NCBI RefSeq assembly: GCF_004792695.1
Contig: NZ_SRXU01000006.1
Location: 276,856 to 340,855 of the forward strand
Reading direction: 5' to 3'
Source: Sphingomonas naasensis
GTDB lineage: Bacteria; Pseudomonadota; Alphaproteobacteria; Sphingomonadales; Sphingomonadaceae
DNA length: 64,000 nt
Of this stretch, positions 42,950 to 52,544 are shown one piece after another. The position numbers and the translations under genes were made by a program. Each line of letters begins with the position of its first letter. Within the stretch, counting starts at the first letter, position 1. The notes under the pieces were generated by a model. It ran no database searches, was not told the origin of the DNA, and saw only the letters and a list, made by a program, of their open reading frames with translations.

Positions 42950-44242
42950 ATGAACGAGACTCTCACGCCCAAGGCGATCGTCGCCGCGCTCGATTCGCAC
43001 ATCATCGGCCAGAAGGACGCCAAAAAGGCCGTCGCCGTCGCGCTCCGCAACCGCTGGCGCCGCCAGCAGCTCGCCCCCGAGCTGCGCGACGAGGTGACGC
43101 CGAAGAACATCCTGATGATCGGGCCGACCGGCTGCGGCAAGACCGAGATCAGCCGCCGCCTCGCCAAGCTCGCCGACGCGCCGTTCGTCAAGGTCGAGGC
43201 GACCAAGTTCACCGAGGTCGGCTATGTCGGCCGCGACGTCGAGCAGATCGCCCGCGATCTCGTCGAGGAAGCGATCCGGCTCGAGAAGGAGCGCCGCCGC
43301 GCCGCGGTCAAGGACAAGGCCGAGGACGCGGCGATGGGCCGCCTCCTCGATGCCTTGACCGGCAAGGACGCCAGCACCGCAACGCGCGAGGCGTTCAAGC
43401 AGCGCTTCCACGACGGCGTGCTCGACCAGACCGAGATCGAGATCGAAATCGAGCAGGCGCCGCAGATGCCGTTCGACATTCCCGGCGGCGGCGCGCAGAT
43501 GATCAATCTCGGCGAGATGATGAAGGGGCTCGCCGGCACCCCGCTCAAGCGGCGCAAGCTCAATGTCCGCGCGGCCTGGGACAAGCTCGTCGAGGAGGAG
43601 GCCGACAAGCGGCTCGACCAGGATGAGGTCAGCCGCCAGGCGCTCGCCGACGCCGAGGCCAACGGCATCGTCTTCCTCGACGAGATCGACAAGATCGCGG
43701 TGAGCGACGTGCGCGGCGGCTCGGTCAGCCGCGAAGGCGTCCAGCGCGACTTGCTGCCGCTGATCGAAGGCACCACCGTCGCGACGAAGTACGGCCCGAT
43801 GAAGACCGATCACATCCTCTTCATCGCCTCGGGCGCGTTCCACGTCGCCAAGCCGTCGGACCTGCTCCCCGAGCTTCAGGGCCGTCTGCCGATCCGCGTC
43901 GAGCTGAAGGCGCTCACCGAGGAGGATTTCGTCGCGATCCTGTCGGACACCAAGGCGAGCCTCGTCCAGCAATATGCGGCGCTGCTCGGCACCGAGGGCG
44001 TGCAGATCGATTTCACCGATGATGGTATCCGAGCGGTCGCGAAAATCGCCGCAGAGGTTAACGGCGAGATCGAGAATATCGGCGCGCGCCGGCTGCAGAC
44101 GGTGATGGAGAAGCTGCTCGAGGAAGTCAGCTTCGACGCCGAGGACCGCGCGGGGAGCACGCTGGTGATCGATGCCGGCTATGTCGACAAGCAGCTCGCC
44201 GCGGTGGCGCGGAACACCGATCTCAGCCGCTACGTGCTGTAA
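42950..44242 (+). CDS. hslU: HslU ATPase of the HslVU protease
   Basis: 430 residues. Opening [37 protein letters not shown]; Walker [18 protein letters not shown]; pore motif GYVGRDVEQ; Walker [14 protein letters not shown]; sensor/Arg region [15 protein letters not shown]-terminal DLSRYVL that docks into HslV. The intermediate I domain (130-240) is present. It unfolds proteins for HslV. Confidence 0.98.
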   Translation: MNETLTPKAIVAALDSHIIGQKDAKKAVAVALRNRWRRQQLAPELRDEVTPKNILMIGPTGCGKTEISRRLAKLADAPFVKVEATKFTEVGYVGRDVEQIARDLVEEAIRLEKERRRAAVKDKAEDAAMGRLLDALTGKDASTATREAFKQRFHDGVLDQTEIEIEIEQAPQMPFDIPGGGAQMINLGEMMKGLAGTPLKRRKLNVRAAWDKLVEEEADKRLDQDEVSRQALADAEANGIVFLDEIDKIAVSDVRGGSVSREGVQRDLLPLIEGTTVATKYGPMKTDHILFIASGAFHVAKPSDLLPELQGRLPIRVELKALTEEDFVAILSDTKASLVQQYAALLGTEGVQIDFTDDGIRAVAKIAAEVNGEIENIGARRLQTVMEKLLEEVSFDAEDRAGSTLVIDAGYVDKQLAAVARNTDLSRYVL

Positions 44243-44251
44243 GTCTCGAAT

Positions 44252-44386
44252 GATCCTCCCTCGCGAAGCGGGGGAGGGGGACCAGCGAAGCTGGTGGAGG
44301 GGGCGCCTCCGCGGGCGATTTCACTTGCGGAGAAGCCCCCTCCGTCGCCTTCGGCGCCACCTCCCCCGCTACGCGAGGGAGGATTT
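44252..44386. repeat. modular palindromic intergenic repeat (copy 3)
   Basis: Outer arms TCCTCCCTCGCGAAGCGGGG and CCCGCTACGCGAGGGAGGA; inner modules CCAGCGAAGCTGG and CGCCTTCGGCG. Located between convergent hslU and a lipoprotein gene. Confidence 0.85.
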
Positions 44387-44389
44387 CGA

Positions 44390-44785
44390 CTATTTCCGCG
44401 TGTACGGCACGAATTGCCCGAAGCGGCAGTGCGGCCCCGGAATCCGGCTGCCCGGATCGACCGCGCGGAACAGGTCGTTGCGGCAGATCTGCGATCCGTG
44501 CAGCTCGGCGACGATGATCGAGAAGCGATTGAGCGACGGGCAGCTGCCCGGCAGGTCGGTGCGCCACACCCGGCCGCCCTCGCGATAGAGCAGCGTGCTC
44601 GAATCGATGATCTGCGGGCCGTTGACGCCGGTCGACGAGATGCAGTTCTGCGGCCGGCCGGGAACGCGCCCGTCGAGCGCCTCGGCGAGATCGCGCGCCG
44701 CGGTCGCCTCGCGCGAGGCCTGAAGCTCGGCGCTGGTCGTGCATCCCGCCAGCGCGAGCGCCCCGAGCATGATCATCGATCGCAT
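44390..44785 (-). CDS. small lipoprotein, tandem paralogue A
   Basis: 131 residues from MRSMIMLGALALAGCTTSAEL with lipobox Cys and GAGGAG upstream. Mature part: NCISS...IIDSSTLLYREGGRVWRTDLPGSCPSLNRFSIIVAELHGSQICRNDLFRAVDP...CRFGQFVPYTRK. It aligns with the next gene over most of its length, with conserved Cys, GSQxC and PYTR. Envelope protein, function unknown. Confidence 0.75.
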   Translation of the reverse strand: MRSMIMLGALALAGCTTSAELQASREATAARDLAEALDGRVPGRPQNCISSTGVNGPQIIDSSTLLYREGGRVWRTDLPGSCPSLNRFSIIVAELHGSQICRNDLFRAVDPGSRIPGPHCRFGQFVPYTRK

Positions 44786-44796
44786 GTCCGTCTCCT

Positions 44797-45192
44797 CTAG
44801 TTCTGGCGCGTATAGGGCGTGAACTTGCCGAGCGAGCAGCTTCCCGAGAGGAAGCCGCCTGTCGGCGCGCGCGTCTGGATGATGTCGCCGTCGCACACCT
44901 GGCTGCCGAAGCTGCGCGTCACGACGATGTCGCCGCGGCGCAGGCCCGGGCATCCGCCGACCACGTCGTTGCGCCACAGCCGATTGCGGCCGGCGACATA
45001 GAGGATCGTGCCGTCGAAAGTGCGGATCTCGTTGAACTGGTCGCGCCGGATGCAGCTGACCGGCTCGCCCGGCGTGAGGCCCGCGAGCGTGCGTTCGAGC
45101 CGCGCCTGCTCACGTGCATTGTTTTGCTCGGTGCCGGCGGTGGTGGTGCAGCCCGCGAGCAGCGGCAGGAGCGGGATGGCGACGCGGATCAT
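44797..45192 (-). CDS. small lipoprotein, tandem paralogue B
   Basis: 131 residues from MIRVAIPLLPLLAGCTTTAGTEQ. Shared features with paralogue A: CIRRDQFNEIRTFDGTILYVAGRNRLWRNDVVGGCPGLRRGDIVVTRSFGSQVCDGDIIQ and CSLGKFTPYTRQN. The four aligned cysteines suggest two disulfides. An 11-base gap separates the two, so they form an operon. Confidence 0.75.
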   Translation of the reverse strand: MIRVAIPLLPLLAGCTTTAGTEQNNAREQARLERTLAGLTPGEPVSCIRRDQFNEIRTFDGTILYVAGRNRLWRNDVVGGCPGLRRGDIVVTRSFGSQVCDGDIIQTRAPTGGFLSGSCSLGKFTPYTRQN

Positions 45193-45231
45193 CGAATACT
45201 CCTCAATGCCCCGGCGCGCATCCTACATGTT

Positions 45232-45966
45232 TCACCCGCGAAATGCATCCTTCGCCGCGCGCCGCTCGGCGAGGATCTCGACACTGGCGGCGCGCAGGAA
45301 GGGATTGGTCGCTGCCTCCAGCGCAATCGTCGTCGGCACCGTCGACTCGCCCGCCGCACGCGCACGATCCACGTCGATCATGCGCGCGGCGATCGCCGCA
45401 TTGTCGGGCTCGGCGACCAGCGCATAGCGGCCGTTCGACTGGGTATATTCATGCGCGCAATAGACGACGGTCTCGCCGGGCAATTCCCGCAACCGCTGCA
45501 TATTGGCGAACATCTGCGCCGCGGTCCCCTCGAACAGCCGTCCGCACCCCATCGCGAACAGCGTGTCGCCGACGAACACCGCGCGATCCTGCGCGAAATG
45601 ATAGGCGATGTGCCCCGCGGTGTGCGCCGGGACTTCCATCACGGTGGCGATGTGCGCGCCCAGCCGCACTTCGTCGCCTTCGCCGACCAGCCGATCGGCG
45701 GTCGGGATCCGCGCCGCCTCGGCCGCGGGCGCGATCACCGTCGCGCCGGTCGCTTGCTTGATCGCCGCGTTGCCGCCGGTGTGGTCGGGATGCCAGTGCG
45801 TGTTCCAGATCGCCCCGATCCTCCAGCCGCGCCTGTCGGCTTCGGCGAGCACCGGCTCGGCCTGCGCGGGATCGACCACCATCGTCTCGCCCGAGGCGGA
45901 GTCATGGACGAGCCAGATATAATTGTCGCTCAGCGCGGGAATCCGCACGATCTCGAGCTCGGCCAT
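45232..45966 (-). CDS. gloB: hydroxyacylglutathione hydrolase (glyoxalase II)
   Basis: 244 residues. Metallo-beta-lactamase fold with the THWHPDH motif (His57, His59, Asp61, His62), EVPAHTAGHIAYH, VFVGDTLFAMGCGRLFEGTA, VYCAHEYTQSNGRYAL and the C-terminal TNPFLRA. Hydrolyses S-lactoylglutathione. Last gene of an operon that begins with gloA. It starts at the stop of the monooxygenase gene. Confidence 0.95.
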   Translation of the reverse strand: MAELEIVRIPALSDNYIWLVHDSASGETMVVDPAQAEPVLAEADRRGWRIGAIWNTHWHPDHTGGNAAIKQATGATVIAPAAEAARIPTADRLVGEGDEVRLGAHIATVMEVPAHTAGHIAYHFAQDRAVFVGDTLFAMGCGRLFEGTAAQMFANMQRLRELPGETVVYCAHEYTQSNGRYALVAEPDNAAIAARMIDVDRARAAGESTVPTTIALEAATNPFLRAASVEILAERRAAKDAFRG

Positions 45967-46997
45967 CAGTCCTTCTCCTCGATCAGCGCGCGGGTCAGCG
46001 CCTCGGCGGGCAGCGCGCGCACCCGTGCCGCGCCGGCGCCGGCCCAGAGCGGCGAATAGTCGCCCCGGCCTTCCGCCTCGGCTTTCGCCCGCAGCGGGGC
46101 CAGCGCGTTCGAGGCATAGGGAAAGGCGGGCGCTACGTCGTTGATCGGCCCCAGCTCGCGCATCAGCCGGTTGCGGATCCCGCGCGCTTCGCGGCCCGAG
46201 AGCAGATTGGTGAAAGCCGCATCGCCCGCCGCATCGGTGCCGAGCAGCGCGCGATGCGGCGCCGAAATCCGGCTTTCGGGGCTGGCGAGATAGGCGGTGC
46301 CGACCTGCACCGCCGCCGCGCCCGCATCGAAGACGGCGGCGGCATCGCGCGCATCGGCGATCCCGCCGGCAGCGATCGCCGGCAGTCCCGTGGCTACGGC
46401 CGCGGGCAGCAGCGCGGCCAGCGGTGTCGGCCGGTGCCCATTGAGAAACCAGCCGGCATGGCCGCCCGCCTCTTCGCCCTGCGCGATGATCGCGTCGCAG
46501 CCCTGCGCCGCGAGCCACGCGGCCTCCTCGGGCGTGGTCGCGTTGCCGAACATGCGCGCGACTGCCTTGACCCGCGCGCGCAATGCCGGTGCCGGCAATC
46601 CGAAATGGAAGCTCACCACCTCTGGCCGCACTGCCTCGACCACCGCGCACATCGCGTCGTCGAACGGCCGGCGCAGCGGCGGCGGATCGCCGGCCACCGC
46701 GTCCTCTTCGGCATAATAAGGTGCGAGCAATGCCCGCCACGCGCTTTCGTCGGGCGGCACGGGCAGGCTGTGGCAGAAGAAGTTGAGGTTGAGCGGCCCG
46801 TGCACCGCCGCGCGCACCTCGGCGACTTGCGCGCGGACCTGATCGGCCGAAAGCAGCGCGCAGGGCAAGGATCCCAGCGCGCCGCCGCGGATTGCCGCGA
46901 CCGCCAGCGCGACGCCGCCCGCCCCCGCCATCGACGCCTGCACCACGGGCAGGCGTGCTCCGGTCAGCGCGAGGAAACGCGCGGCTGCGGGCGTCAC
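45966..46997 (-). CDS. nitronate monooxygenase family protein
   Basis: 343 residues from GTG, overlapping the gloA stop (GTGA). FMN TIM barrel: [67 protein letters not shown] (NMO signature), [33 protein letters not shown]. Oxidises nitroalkanes/propionate-3-nitronate in characterised members. Its place between the two glyoxalase genes suggests a detoxification operon. Confidence 0.88.
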   Translation of the reverse strand: MTPAAARFLALTGARLPVVQASMAGAGGVALAVAAIRGGALGSLPCALLSADQVRAQVAEVRAAVHGPLNLNFFCHSLPVPPDESAWRALLAPYYAEEDAVAGDPPPLRRPFDDAMCAVVEAVRPEVVSFHFGLPAPALRARVKAVARMFGNATTPEEAAWLAAQGCDAIIAQGEEAGGHAGWFLNGHRPTPLAALLPAAVATGLPAIAAGGIADARDAAAVFDAGAAAVQVGTAYLASPESRISAPHRALLGTDAAGDAAFTNLLSGREARGIRNRLMRELGPINDVAPAFPYASNALAPLRAKAEAEGRGDYSPLWAGAGAARVRALPAEALTRALIEEKD

Positions 46998-47449
46998 CAC
47001 ACGCCGGTGTTGGGCATCGATGCCCAGGGCTCGGCCGGTGCCAGCGGCTCGCCGGCCTGGAGCAATTCGATCGAGATATTGTCGGGGGTGCGCACGAACG
47101 CCATGTGCCCGTCGCGCGGCGGCCGGTTGATCGTCACCCCGCCGTCCGCCAGCCGCTGGCAGGTCGCGTAGATGTCGTCGACGCGATAGGCGAGATGCCC
47201 GAAATTGCGCCCGCCGCCATATTGCTCGGGCGCGCTGCCGTCCTCGGCCGGCCAATTATACGTCAGCTCGACCTCGGCATCGGCGCGCTTGCCCGGGCCG
47301 TTCGAATCCTCGGGCGCGGCGAGGAAGATCAGTGTGAACCGCCCCTTCTCGCTCTCCATCCGCCGCACTTCCTCGAGCCCGAGCAGCGCGAAGAACCGCA
47401 CCGTCGCTTGCGGATCGGTGACGCGGATCATGGTGTGGAGATAGCGCAT
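46994..47449 (-). CDS. gloA: lactoylglutathione lyase (glyoxalase I)
   Basis: 151 residues. VOC fold: [69 protein letters not shown] and [14 protein letters not shown]. Metal ligands of the GloA type (His6, Glu in VELTYNW, His in GHLAY, Glu in SIELL) are present. Converts the hemithioacetal of methylglyoxal and glutathione. First gene of gloA-NMO-gloB. Confidence 0.92.
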   Translation of the reverse strand: MRYLHTMIRVTDPQATVRFFALLGLEEVRRMESEKGRFTLIFLAAPEDSNGPGKRADAEVELTYNWPAEDGSAPEQYGGGRNFGHLAYRVDDIYATCQRLADGGVTINRPPRDGHMAFVRTPDNISIELLQAGEPLAPAEPWASMPNTGVW

Positions 47450-47509
47450 GGGGAGTCCTTGTGGCCATTCGTCCGCGAGATAGGCAGCGCCAGCCGCGTC
47501 GCCAACCCA

Positions 47510-47704
47510 AATCCTCCCTCGCGAAGCGGGGGAGGTGGCATGCGAAGCATGACGGAGGGGGCTCCTCCGCAAGCGACGTCGCTCGTGGAGTGCGGGGTCG
47601 GATCGTCCCCCGGACGATCCTCGAACATGCGGGGCATGTTCGACCCCACACTCCCCCTCCACCAGCTTCGCTGGTCCCCCTCCCCCGCTTCGCGAGGGAG
47701 GAAT
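47510..47704. repeat. modular palindromic intergenic repeat (copy 4, enlarged)
   Basis: Outer arms TCCTCCCTCGCGAAGCGGGG and CCCGCTTCGCGAGGGAGGA; inner modules GCATGCGAAGCATGAC and CCAGCTTCGCTGG. The centre is longer than in other copies and contains GGTCGGATCGTCCCCCGGACGATCC and CATGCGGGGCATG hairpins. Confidence 0.85.
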
Positions 47705-47713
47705 GAACAGCCG

Positions 47714-48463
47714 CTACTTCTCGCTGGCCCCGAATTGCGCGAGCGCCTTGCGCGCCGCCTCGGCGGTGGCGCTGCCCGGCGCCAGCGTCAGCACCTGCCC
47801 CCACGCCGCGCGCGCGGCCGCCTCGTCGCCATCGACCGCGGCGATGTTGCCCGCCTCCAGCTGGACCTGCGGATCGTCCGCGGCGCGCTTGAGCGCCTCG
47901 GCGATGTCGGTCTTCGCGCGCGGCAGGTCGCCCTGCCGCCGCGCCAGCGTCGCCGAGAGCAGCCACGCCAGCGGATCGGCCTTGGCGTCGGCGAGCGCGC
48001 GATCGAGATCGCTTCGCGCCCCCGCCATGTCACCCGCGGCGACGAGCACCCGCGCGCGATCGAGCCGCGCCTCGCCGAGCGCCAGCCCGCTCAGATTGCC
48101 GCTGGCCAGCGCTGCATCGAGCGCGGCGCGCGCCTTGACCGGATCACCGGCGGCAAGCCACGCATTGCCGGCCTGCGCCCAGTAGTTGGACGATCGCACG
48201 TCATGCGCGCTCTCGGCGTCGTGCGCGGCTTCCTCGAAAGCGGCCGCCGCCGATGGCCATCGCTTCTGATTGGCATAGGCGACGCCGAGGCACTGGCGCG
48301 CGAGCATCCCGCCGCCCTCGACCTTCCATTTCGCCGCCGCGGTCACCCCCTGCGAGGGATCGCCGGTGGCGAGATCCATGCACTCGGCATAGCGCGGCGG
48401 TTCCTTGCCCGGCGGCGGCGCCGCGGCGGTCGCGGCCTGGAGGCTCAGCAGGAAGAAGAGCAT
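47714..48463 (-). CDS. exported tetratricopeptide-repeat protein
   Basis: 249 residues, MLFFLLSLQAATAAAPPPGKEPPRYAECMDL..., short signal peptide. TPR helices: ARQCLGVAYANQKRWPSAAAAFEEAAHDAE, YWAQAGNAWLAAGDPVKARAALDAALAS, DRARVLVAAGDMAGARSDLDRALADAK, ATLARRQGDLPRAKTDIAEALKRA, LEAGNIAAVDGDEAAARAAWGQVLTLAPGS. Periplasmic scaffold of unknown partner. Starts inside the 3' end of the hydrolase gene (19-base overlap). Confidence 0.8.
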   Translation of the reverse strand: MLFFLLSLQAATAAAPPPGKEPPRYAECMDLATGDPSQGVTAAAKWKVEGGGMLARQCLGVAYANQKRWPSAAAAFEEAAHDAESAHDVRSSNYWAQAGNAWLAAGDPVKARAALDAALASGNLSGLALGEARLDRARVLVAAGDMAGARSDLDRALADAKADPLAWLLSATLARRQGDLPRAKTDIAEALKRAADDPQVQLEAGNIAAVDGDEAAARAAWGQVLTLAPGSATAEAARKALAQFGASEK

Positions 48464-49191
48464 AGAATCAGAACGTCCTCGACGGCCCGCAGGATCAACG
48501 CGATGTCGGCATCGCGCGAGAGCCGATGGTCGCCGTCCTTGACCAGCCAAGTCTGCACCGCGTCTGAACGGAGCAGCCCGGCGAGCATCGGCGCGCGCTC
48601 CCACGGCACCTCGGCGTCGCGCTGCCCCTGGAGCAGCCGCACCGGCCCGTCGAAATCGATCGCCGCGTCCATCACCCGGTTCGCCTCGCCCGATTCCCAG
48701 AAGCCGCGGGTGGTGACCGTCGGCTGGTCGCCATAGTCGTTGGGCTGTTCGATCCGCCCCTCGGCGCGGATCACTGCCTTGTCGGCGTCGCTATAGCCCC
48801 AGCCGGTGAAGTCGGGCGCCGCCGCGATCCCGACCAGCCCTTTGACCCGCGCCGGCCGCGCCCCGGCGACGAGCAGCATCACCCACCCGCCCATCGACGA
48901 GCCGACCAGCACCACCGGCCCGTCGACCACCGCGTCGATCACCCGCAGCGCATCGTCGCGCCACGATGCCAGATTCTGCTCCTCGAACGCACCCGCGCTC
49001 TCGCCGCATCCGGCATAGTCGAAGCGCAGGAACGCCTGCCCCCGCGCCCGCGCCCATTGCTCGAGCGCCAGCGCCTTGGTGCCGTTCATGTCCGAAGCAT
49101 AGCCGCACAGGAACACCACCGCCGGCCCGCGCCCCGGGGTGTAGTAATAGGCGAGGCGCGGAAGCCCGGGGGTGTCGAGGGATTGAGTCAT
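48445..49191 (-). CDS. alpha/beta hydrolase
   Basis: 248 residues. VVFLCGYASDMNGTKALALEQWARARGQAFLRFDYAGCGES is the strand-loop region, VLVGSSMGGWVMLLVAG the nucleophile elbow, and LLQGQRDAEVPW plus KDGDHRLSR the acid/His positions. Resembles bacterial relatives of ABHD10-type thioesterases. Coupled to the TPR gene. Confidence 0.85.
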   Translation of the reverse strand: MTQSLDTPGLPRLAYYYTPGRGPAVVFLCGYASDMNGTKALALEQWARARGQAFLRFDYAGCGESAGAFEEQNLASWRDDALRVIDAVVDGPVVLVGSSMGGWVMLLVAGARPARVKGLVGIAAAPDFTGWGYSDADKAVIRAEGRIEQPNDYGDQPTVTTRGFWESGEANRVMDAAIDFDGPVRLLQGQRDAEVPWERAPMLAGLLRSDAVQTWLVKDGDHRLSRDADIALILRAVEDVLILCSSSC

Positions 49192-49210
49192 AGGGAAGCG
49201 ACTACGAAAA

Positions 49211-49345
49211 AAATCGTCCCCCGGGAACCGGGGGAGGGGGACCGCGAAGCGGTGGAGGGGGCATCGCCACGAGCGACCTCGCTTGCGGAAACGCCCCCTC
49301 CGTCATGCTTCGCATGCCACCTCCCCCGCTTCGCGAGGGAGGATT
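49211..49345. repeat. modular palindromic intergenic repeat (copy 5)
   Basis: Left arm is a variant, TCGTCCCCCGGGAACCGGGG, while the right arm is the common CCCGCTTCGCGAGGGAGGA. Inner modules ACCGCGAAGCGGT and CATGCTTCGCATG. So left and right halves come from different subtypes. Confidence 0.8.
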
Positions 49346-49354
49346 TTCGGCGCT

Positions 49355-50437
49355 TCAGAACCCCATCCGGCTGCGCTTCCATTTGCCCGAGCCCGATCCG
49401 CAAATCTCGCGCAACGCCTTCCACTGCGCGTCGTCGAGCGCCGGCGCATAGGCGGCCTTGCCCGCGCTCGCCGCGAAACGCCGTTCGCGGTCGGACGAGA
49501 TCGGGTGGCTCGCCAGATAGCCGAGCAGCGCCCCGGCGCCCTCCGTCTTGATCTCGGTCTTCGACAGCCGCTGGAAGAACGCCGCGGTCGGCTTGGGCGA
49601 GACCTGCGCCCGCGCCAGCGCATCGATCGCGAAACCGTCGGCGCGCGCCTCGGCACCGCGCGAATAGCTCGCCGAGAGCAGTGCGTTGGTATAGCCGCCG
49701 ACATTGCCGTCGAGCCCGCCGAGCACCACGCTCAATCCCAGCTGGCGCACCAGCGATTCGAGCACGTCGCGATTCTCGACATGGCCGAGCTCGTGCGCGA
49801 GCACGCCCGCGACCTCGTCCGGGGAGGAAGCCTGTTGCAGTAGCCCGCTGAACAGCACGACATGGCCGCCGGGCAGCGTCACCGCGTTGACCATCGGCAC
49901 GTCGACCACGCGCAGATCGACGTCCTTCGCCATGCCCATCCGCGTCGCCAGCGTCTGAAGCGCCGCCGATCCGGCCGGCGCGTTGCACGCCCGCTCGCCG
50001 AAATCGCCGACCATCAGCGACCCCATCCGCGCCTCGACCGAGCGCGGGATCATCCGCGCCACGACCGAGGGGAGCATGCTCAGCCCGATCAGCACCACCA
50101 CGGATACCGCGGCGAACGCGCCCACCGCGGGCCATAGCCCGATCCGGTCGATCACCCCGCCATAACGCCGCGAGCCCGGCAGGCGCTCGGCCAGCGCGGA
50201 CGGCGCGCCCTCGATCAGCGTTACGCTCCATCCCGGCCGGTTCTTGAGGCCGTACCGGGCGTGGCCGTTGACGTTGCCCTGCGCAATCAGGTCCTCGAAG
50301 GCATGGGGCCCGTGCTCGAAGCCGTTCTCGACCAGCACGAAGCCCTGGCCGGCGAGCGTCATCAGCGGCTCGCGCCGGATCCCGCTCGCCCCGTCATAAT
50401 GCCAGACGCGGACCGCGTTCTCAGAAGGCGCCGACAT
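49355..50437 (-). CDS. M48 family zinc metallopeptidase
   Basis: 360 residues. A cytosolic N-terminal segment, a membrane helix (WPAVGAFAAVSVVVLIGLSMLPSVV), then the peptidase domain with zinc motif VAGVLAHELGHVENRDVLE and the downstream Glu in SRGAEARADGFAIDAL; NAVTLPGGHVVLFSGLL is typical of M48. Envelope protein quality control is likely. It overlaps the 3' end of the DUF898 gene by 17 bases. Confidence 0.9.
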   Translation of the reverse strand: MSAPSENAVRVWHYDGASGIRREPLMTLAGQGFVLVENGFEHGPHAFEDLIAQGNVNGHARYGLKNRPGWSVTLIEGAPSALAERLPGSRRYGGVIDRIGLWPAVGAFAAVSVVVLIGLSMLPSVVARMIPRSVEARMGSLMVGDFGERACNAPAGSAALQTLATRMGMAKDVDLRVVDVPMVNAVTLPGGHVVLFSGLLQQASSPDEVAGVLAHELGHVENRDVLESLVRQLGLSVVLGGLDGNVGGYTNALLSASYSRGAEARADGFAIDALARAQVSPKPTAAFFQRLSKTEIKTEGAGALLGYLASHPISSDRERRFAASAGKAAYAPALDDAQWKALREICGSGSGKWKRSRMGF

Positions 50438-51503
50438 CGAATGCGTCCAGCAGCCCCTCGCCCTGCCGCGGGGCGCGCGTCGACGATTGAGTGAAATCGT
50501 CGAGGTTCAGCGTGCCATAGGCCTGCATGTGGCGCACGAAGAACGACCAGTTGCGATAGCCGAGGAAGATCATGCCGATCCCCAGCGTGCCCACCACCAG
50601 CAGGAAGTTGACGATGAACAGCTTGAGCCAGTCGGTGGTCCGCGCGCTGAACTCGAAATCGAGCCCGCCGAGCGACAGCCCGCTGACCACTTCGCGGAAA
50701 TAGGCCGCGTAGAAGGTCAGCGCGATCAGCCCGAGCACGACGAAGAAGCCGATATAGCCGAGCACCAGCGTGAGGATCGCGGCGATCTGCATTTCCTGCG
50801 GCGTGTTGCCGCTGAACGAGGCCCCGAAGAGCACCGCGACGATCGCGACGCCGACGAAGAGCACGATCGGCAGCAGATAGGCGAGCAGATAGCGCCCCAT
50901 CAGCGATCCGGTGACGCTCGCGTTCGAATGGAATTCGTGCGGCCCGAAGCTCATCTTGTTCCAGCGCTCGTTCCACAGGCTGACCATCGACCACGGCACC
51001 AGCAGCCCGAACACCACCGAACCGACGATCGTCTTCCACAAATGCGAGACGCCATAGCCGAAGCCCTGGTCGTTGCTGCCGCCGCGGATGCCGTGCCAAT
51101 AGGTCCGGCTCAGCCGGTAGCGCATCGCGCGATAGACCGCGAAGCCGACCAGATAGAGGAAGACGCAATAGATCCCGACGAAGAGCAAGGCCGCCAGCCC
51201 GTCCTCGCCGCGCATCGCCAGCGCCTGCAAAGTGAAGTTGAGCAGGCCGAGCGGGATGATGAAGATCACGAACGCGGCGACATAGCCGATGAACAGCTCG
51301 AGCCCGGTGCCGGTCCATTCGAGCCGATCGTCGATGAAGCGCGTGTGGCTCCACAGATATTGCCGTTCGCGGGTGCGCGCCCAGAAAGTGTAGATGCCCA
51401 GCGTGACGATCGTCAGCAGCAGATTGGTGAAGGCGATCGGCGCGAACTCGCGCCAGTTGCCGTCGAATTCGAACGCGCGCGCGTTCGTGGTTTCCTGATC
51501 CAT
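50421..51503 (-). CDS. DUF898 (YjgN-like) membrane protein
   Basis: 360 residues, about nine membrane helices. FEFDGNWREFAPIAFTNLLLTIVTLGIYTFWARTRERQYLWSHTRFIDDRLEWTGTG and YWHGIRGGSNDQGFGYGVSHLWKTI, NERWNKMSFGPHEFHSNASV are YjgN family signatures. Function unknown; members often neighbour M48 peptidases, as here, which suggests a common membrane task. Confidence 0.88.
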   Translation of the reverse strand: MDQETTNARAFEFDGNWREFAPIAFTNLLLTIVTLGIYTFWARTRERQYLWSHTRFIDDRLEWTGTGLELFIGYVAAFVIFIIPLGLLNFTLQALAMRGEDGLAALLFVGIYCVFLYLVGFAVYRAMRYRLSRTYWHGIRGGSNDQGFGYGVSHLWKTIVGSVVFGLLVPWSMVSLWNERWNKMSFGPHEFHSNASVTGSLMGRYLLAYLLPIVLFVGVAIVAVLFGASFSGNTPQEMQIAAILTLVLGYIGFFVVLGLIALTFYAAYFREVVSGLSLGGLDFEFSARTTDWLKLFIVNFLLVVGTLGIGMIFLGYRNWSFFVRHMQAYGTLNLDDFTQSSTRAPRQGEGLLDAFDVGAF

Positions 51504-51597
51504 GTGAAAATCCCCCTTGCCGGGAATGGAGCCGGGCAGGGGGATTTCGTCAAGCCGCTATCCGCATGGCTTTACGCGGGTTTCGCGCCGATCTTTC

Positions 51598-52485
51598 TCA
51601 AATCTGGGCATTGAAGGTGTCGCACGCCGCGGGGTCGCCGCTGTCGAGCCCGCGCTGGAGCCATTGCTTGCGTTGCGCCGAGGTGCCGTGGGTGAAGCTG
51701 TCGGGCACCACCTCGCCCTGCCCCTGACGCTGGAGCGTGTCGTCGCCGATCGCGTTCGCCGCGACCATACCTTCCTCGATGTCGCCAGGCTCGAGCCGGC
51801 CGCTGCGCTTCGCCCAGACGCCGGCATAGCAATCCGCCTGCAGCTCGAGCAGCACCGACAGGTGATTACCCTCGGCGCGCGAGGCCCGGCCCTGCGCCTG
51901 GCTGACCTTGGTCGAGGTGCCTTCGAGATTCTGGATATGATGCCCCACCTCGTGCCCGACGACATAGGCGCGGGCGAAATCGCCCTTCGCGCCGAAGCGC
52001 TTGTCGAGCTCGTCGAAGAAGCCGGTATCGAGGAACACGCCATTGTCGCCCGGGCAATAAAAGGGCCCGACCGCCGACGAGGCCTGGCCGCACGCCGACT
52101 GGACCGCGTTCTGGAAGAAGTTGATCGTCGCCGGCTTGTAGCGCTGGCCATGCTCGGCGAAGATCTCGCCCCACACCTGCTCGGTGCTCGTCATCACCCG
52201 GCAGGCGAACAGCTCGTCCTCGGTGTCGCATGCCTTCGGTACGTTAGGCGCGCCCTGGGTCTGGCCCTGCTGGGTCTGGGTGCCGCCACCGCCGAGCAGG
52301 CCACCGCCGCCCATCGAGAAGAAGACCAGAGCGACGATACCGATCAGCGCGACACCGCCGCAGCCCATGCCGCGCCCGAGCAGCAACGGCAGCAGCCCGA
52401 GCAGCCCGAAGCCGCCGCCGCCCCCGCCGCCGCCCGACCCGAAGTCGCGCGCATTGTCGGTGGGATCGAGATCGTCGAGCCGCAT
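51598..52485 (-). CDS. YpfJ-type neutral zinc metallopeptidase
   Basis: 295 residues from MRLDDLDPTDNARDFGSGGGGGGGG. A Gly-rich cytosolic start, one membrane helix (CGGVALIGIVALVFFSMGGG), then the peptidase domain: FFQNAVQSACGQASSAVGPFYCPGDNGVFLDTGFFDEL, HEVGHHIQNLEGTS with zinc His residues, LELQADCYAGVWA, and TFTHG-like DSFTHGTSAQRKQWLQRGL. Role unproven; predicted periplasmic. Confidence 0.9.
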   Translation of the reverse strand: MRLDDLDPTDNARDFGSGGGGGGGGFGLLGLLPLLLGRGMGCGGVALIGIVALVFFSMGGGGLLGGGGTQTQQGQTQGAPNVPKACDTEDELFACRVMTSTEQVWGEIFAEHGQRYKPATINFFQNAVQSACGQASSAVGPFYCPGDNGVFLDTGFFDELDKRFGAKGDFARAYVVGHEVGHHIQNLEGTSTKVSQAQGRASRAEGNHLSVLLELQADCYAGVWAKRSGRLEPGDIEEGMVAANAIGDDTLQRQGQGEVVPDSFTHGTSAQRKQWLQRGLDSGDPAACDTFNAQI

Positions 52486-52544
52486 GGAAACCCTTTCGTC
52501 GTTCGCTCGCCGCAACAATGCGCGAAAAGGCCGAGCGTTGCACC

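Noticed and set aside
45966..47255. Longer start for the nitronate monooxygenase
   Set aside because: The extension lies in the gloA coding region in another frame; the GTG overlapping the gloA stop is the better start.
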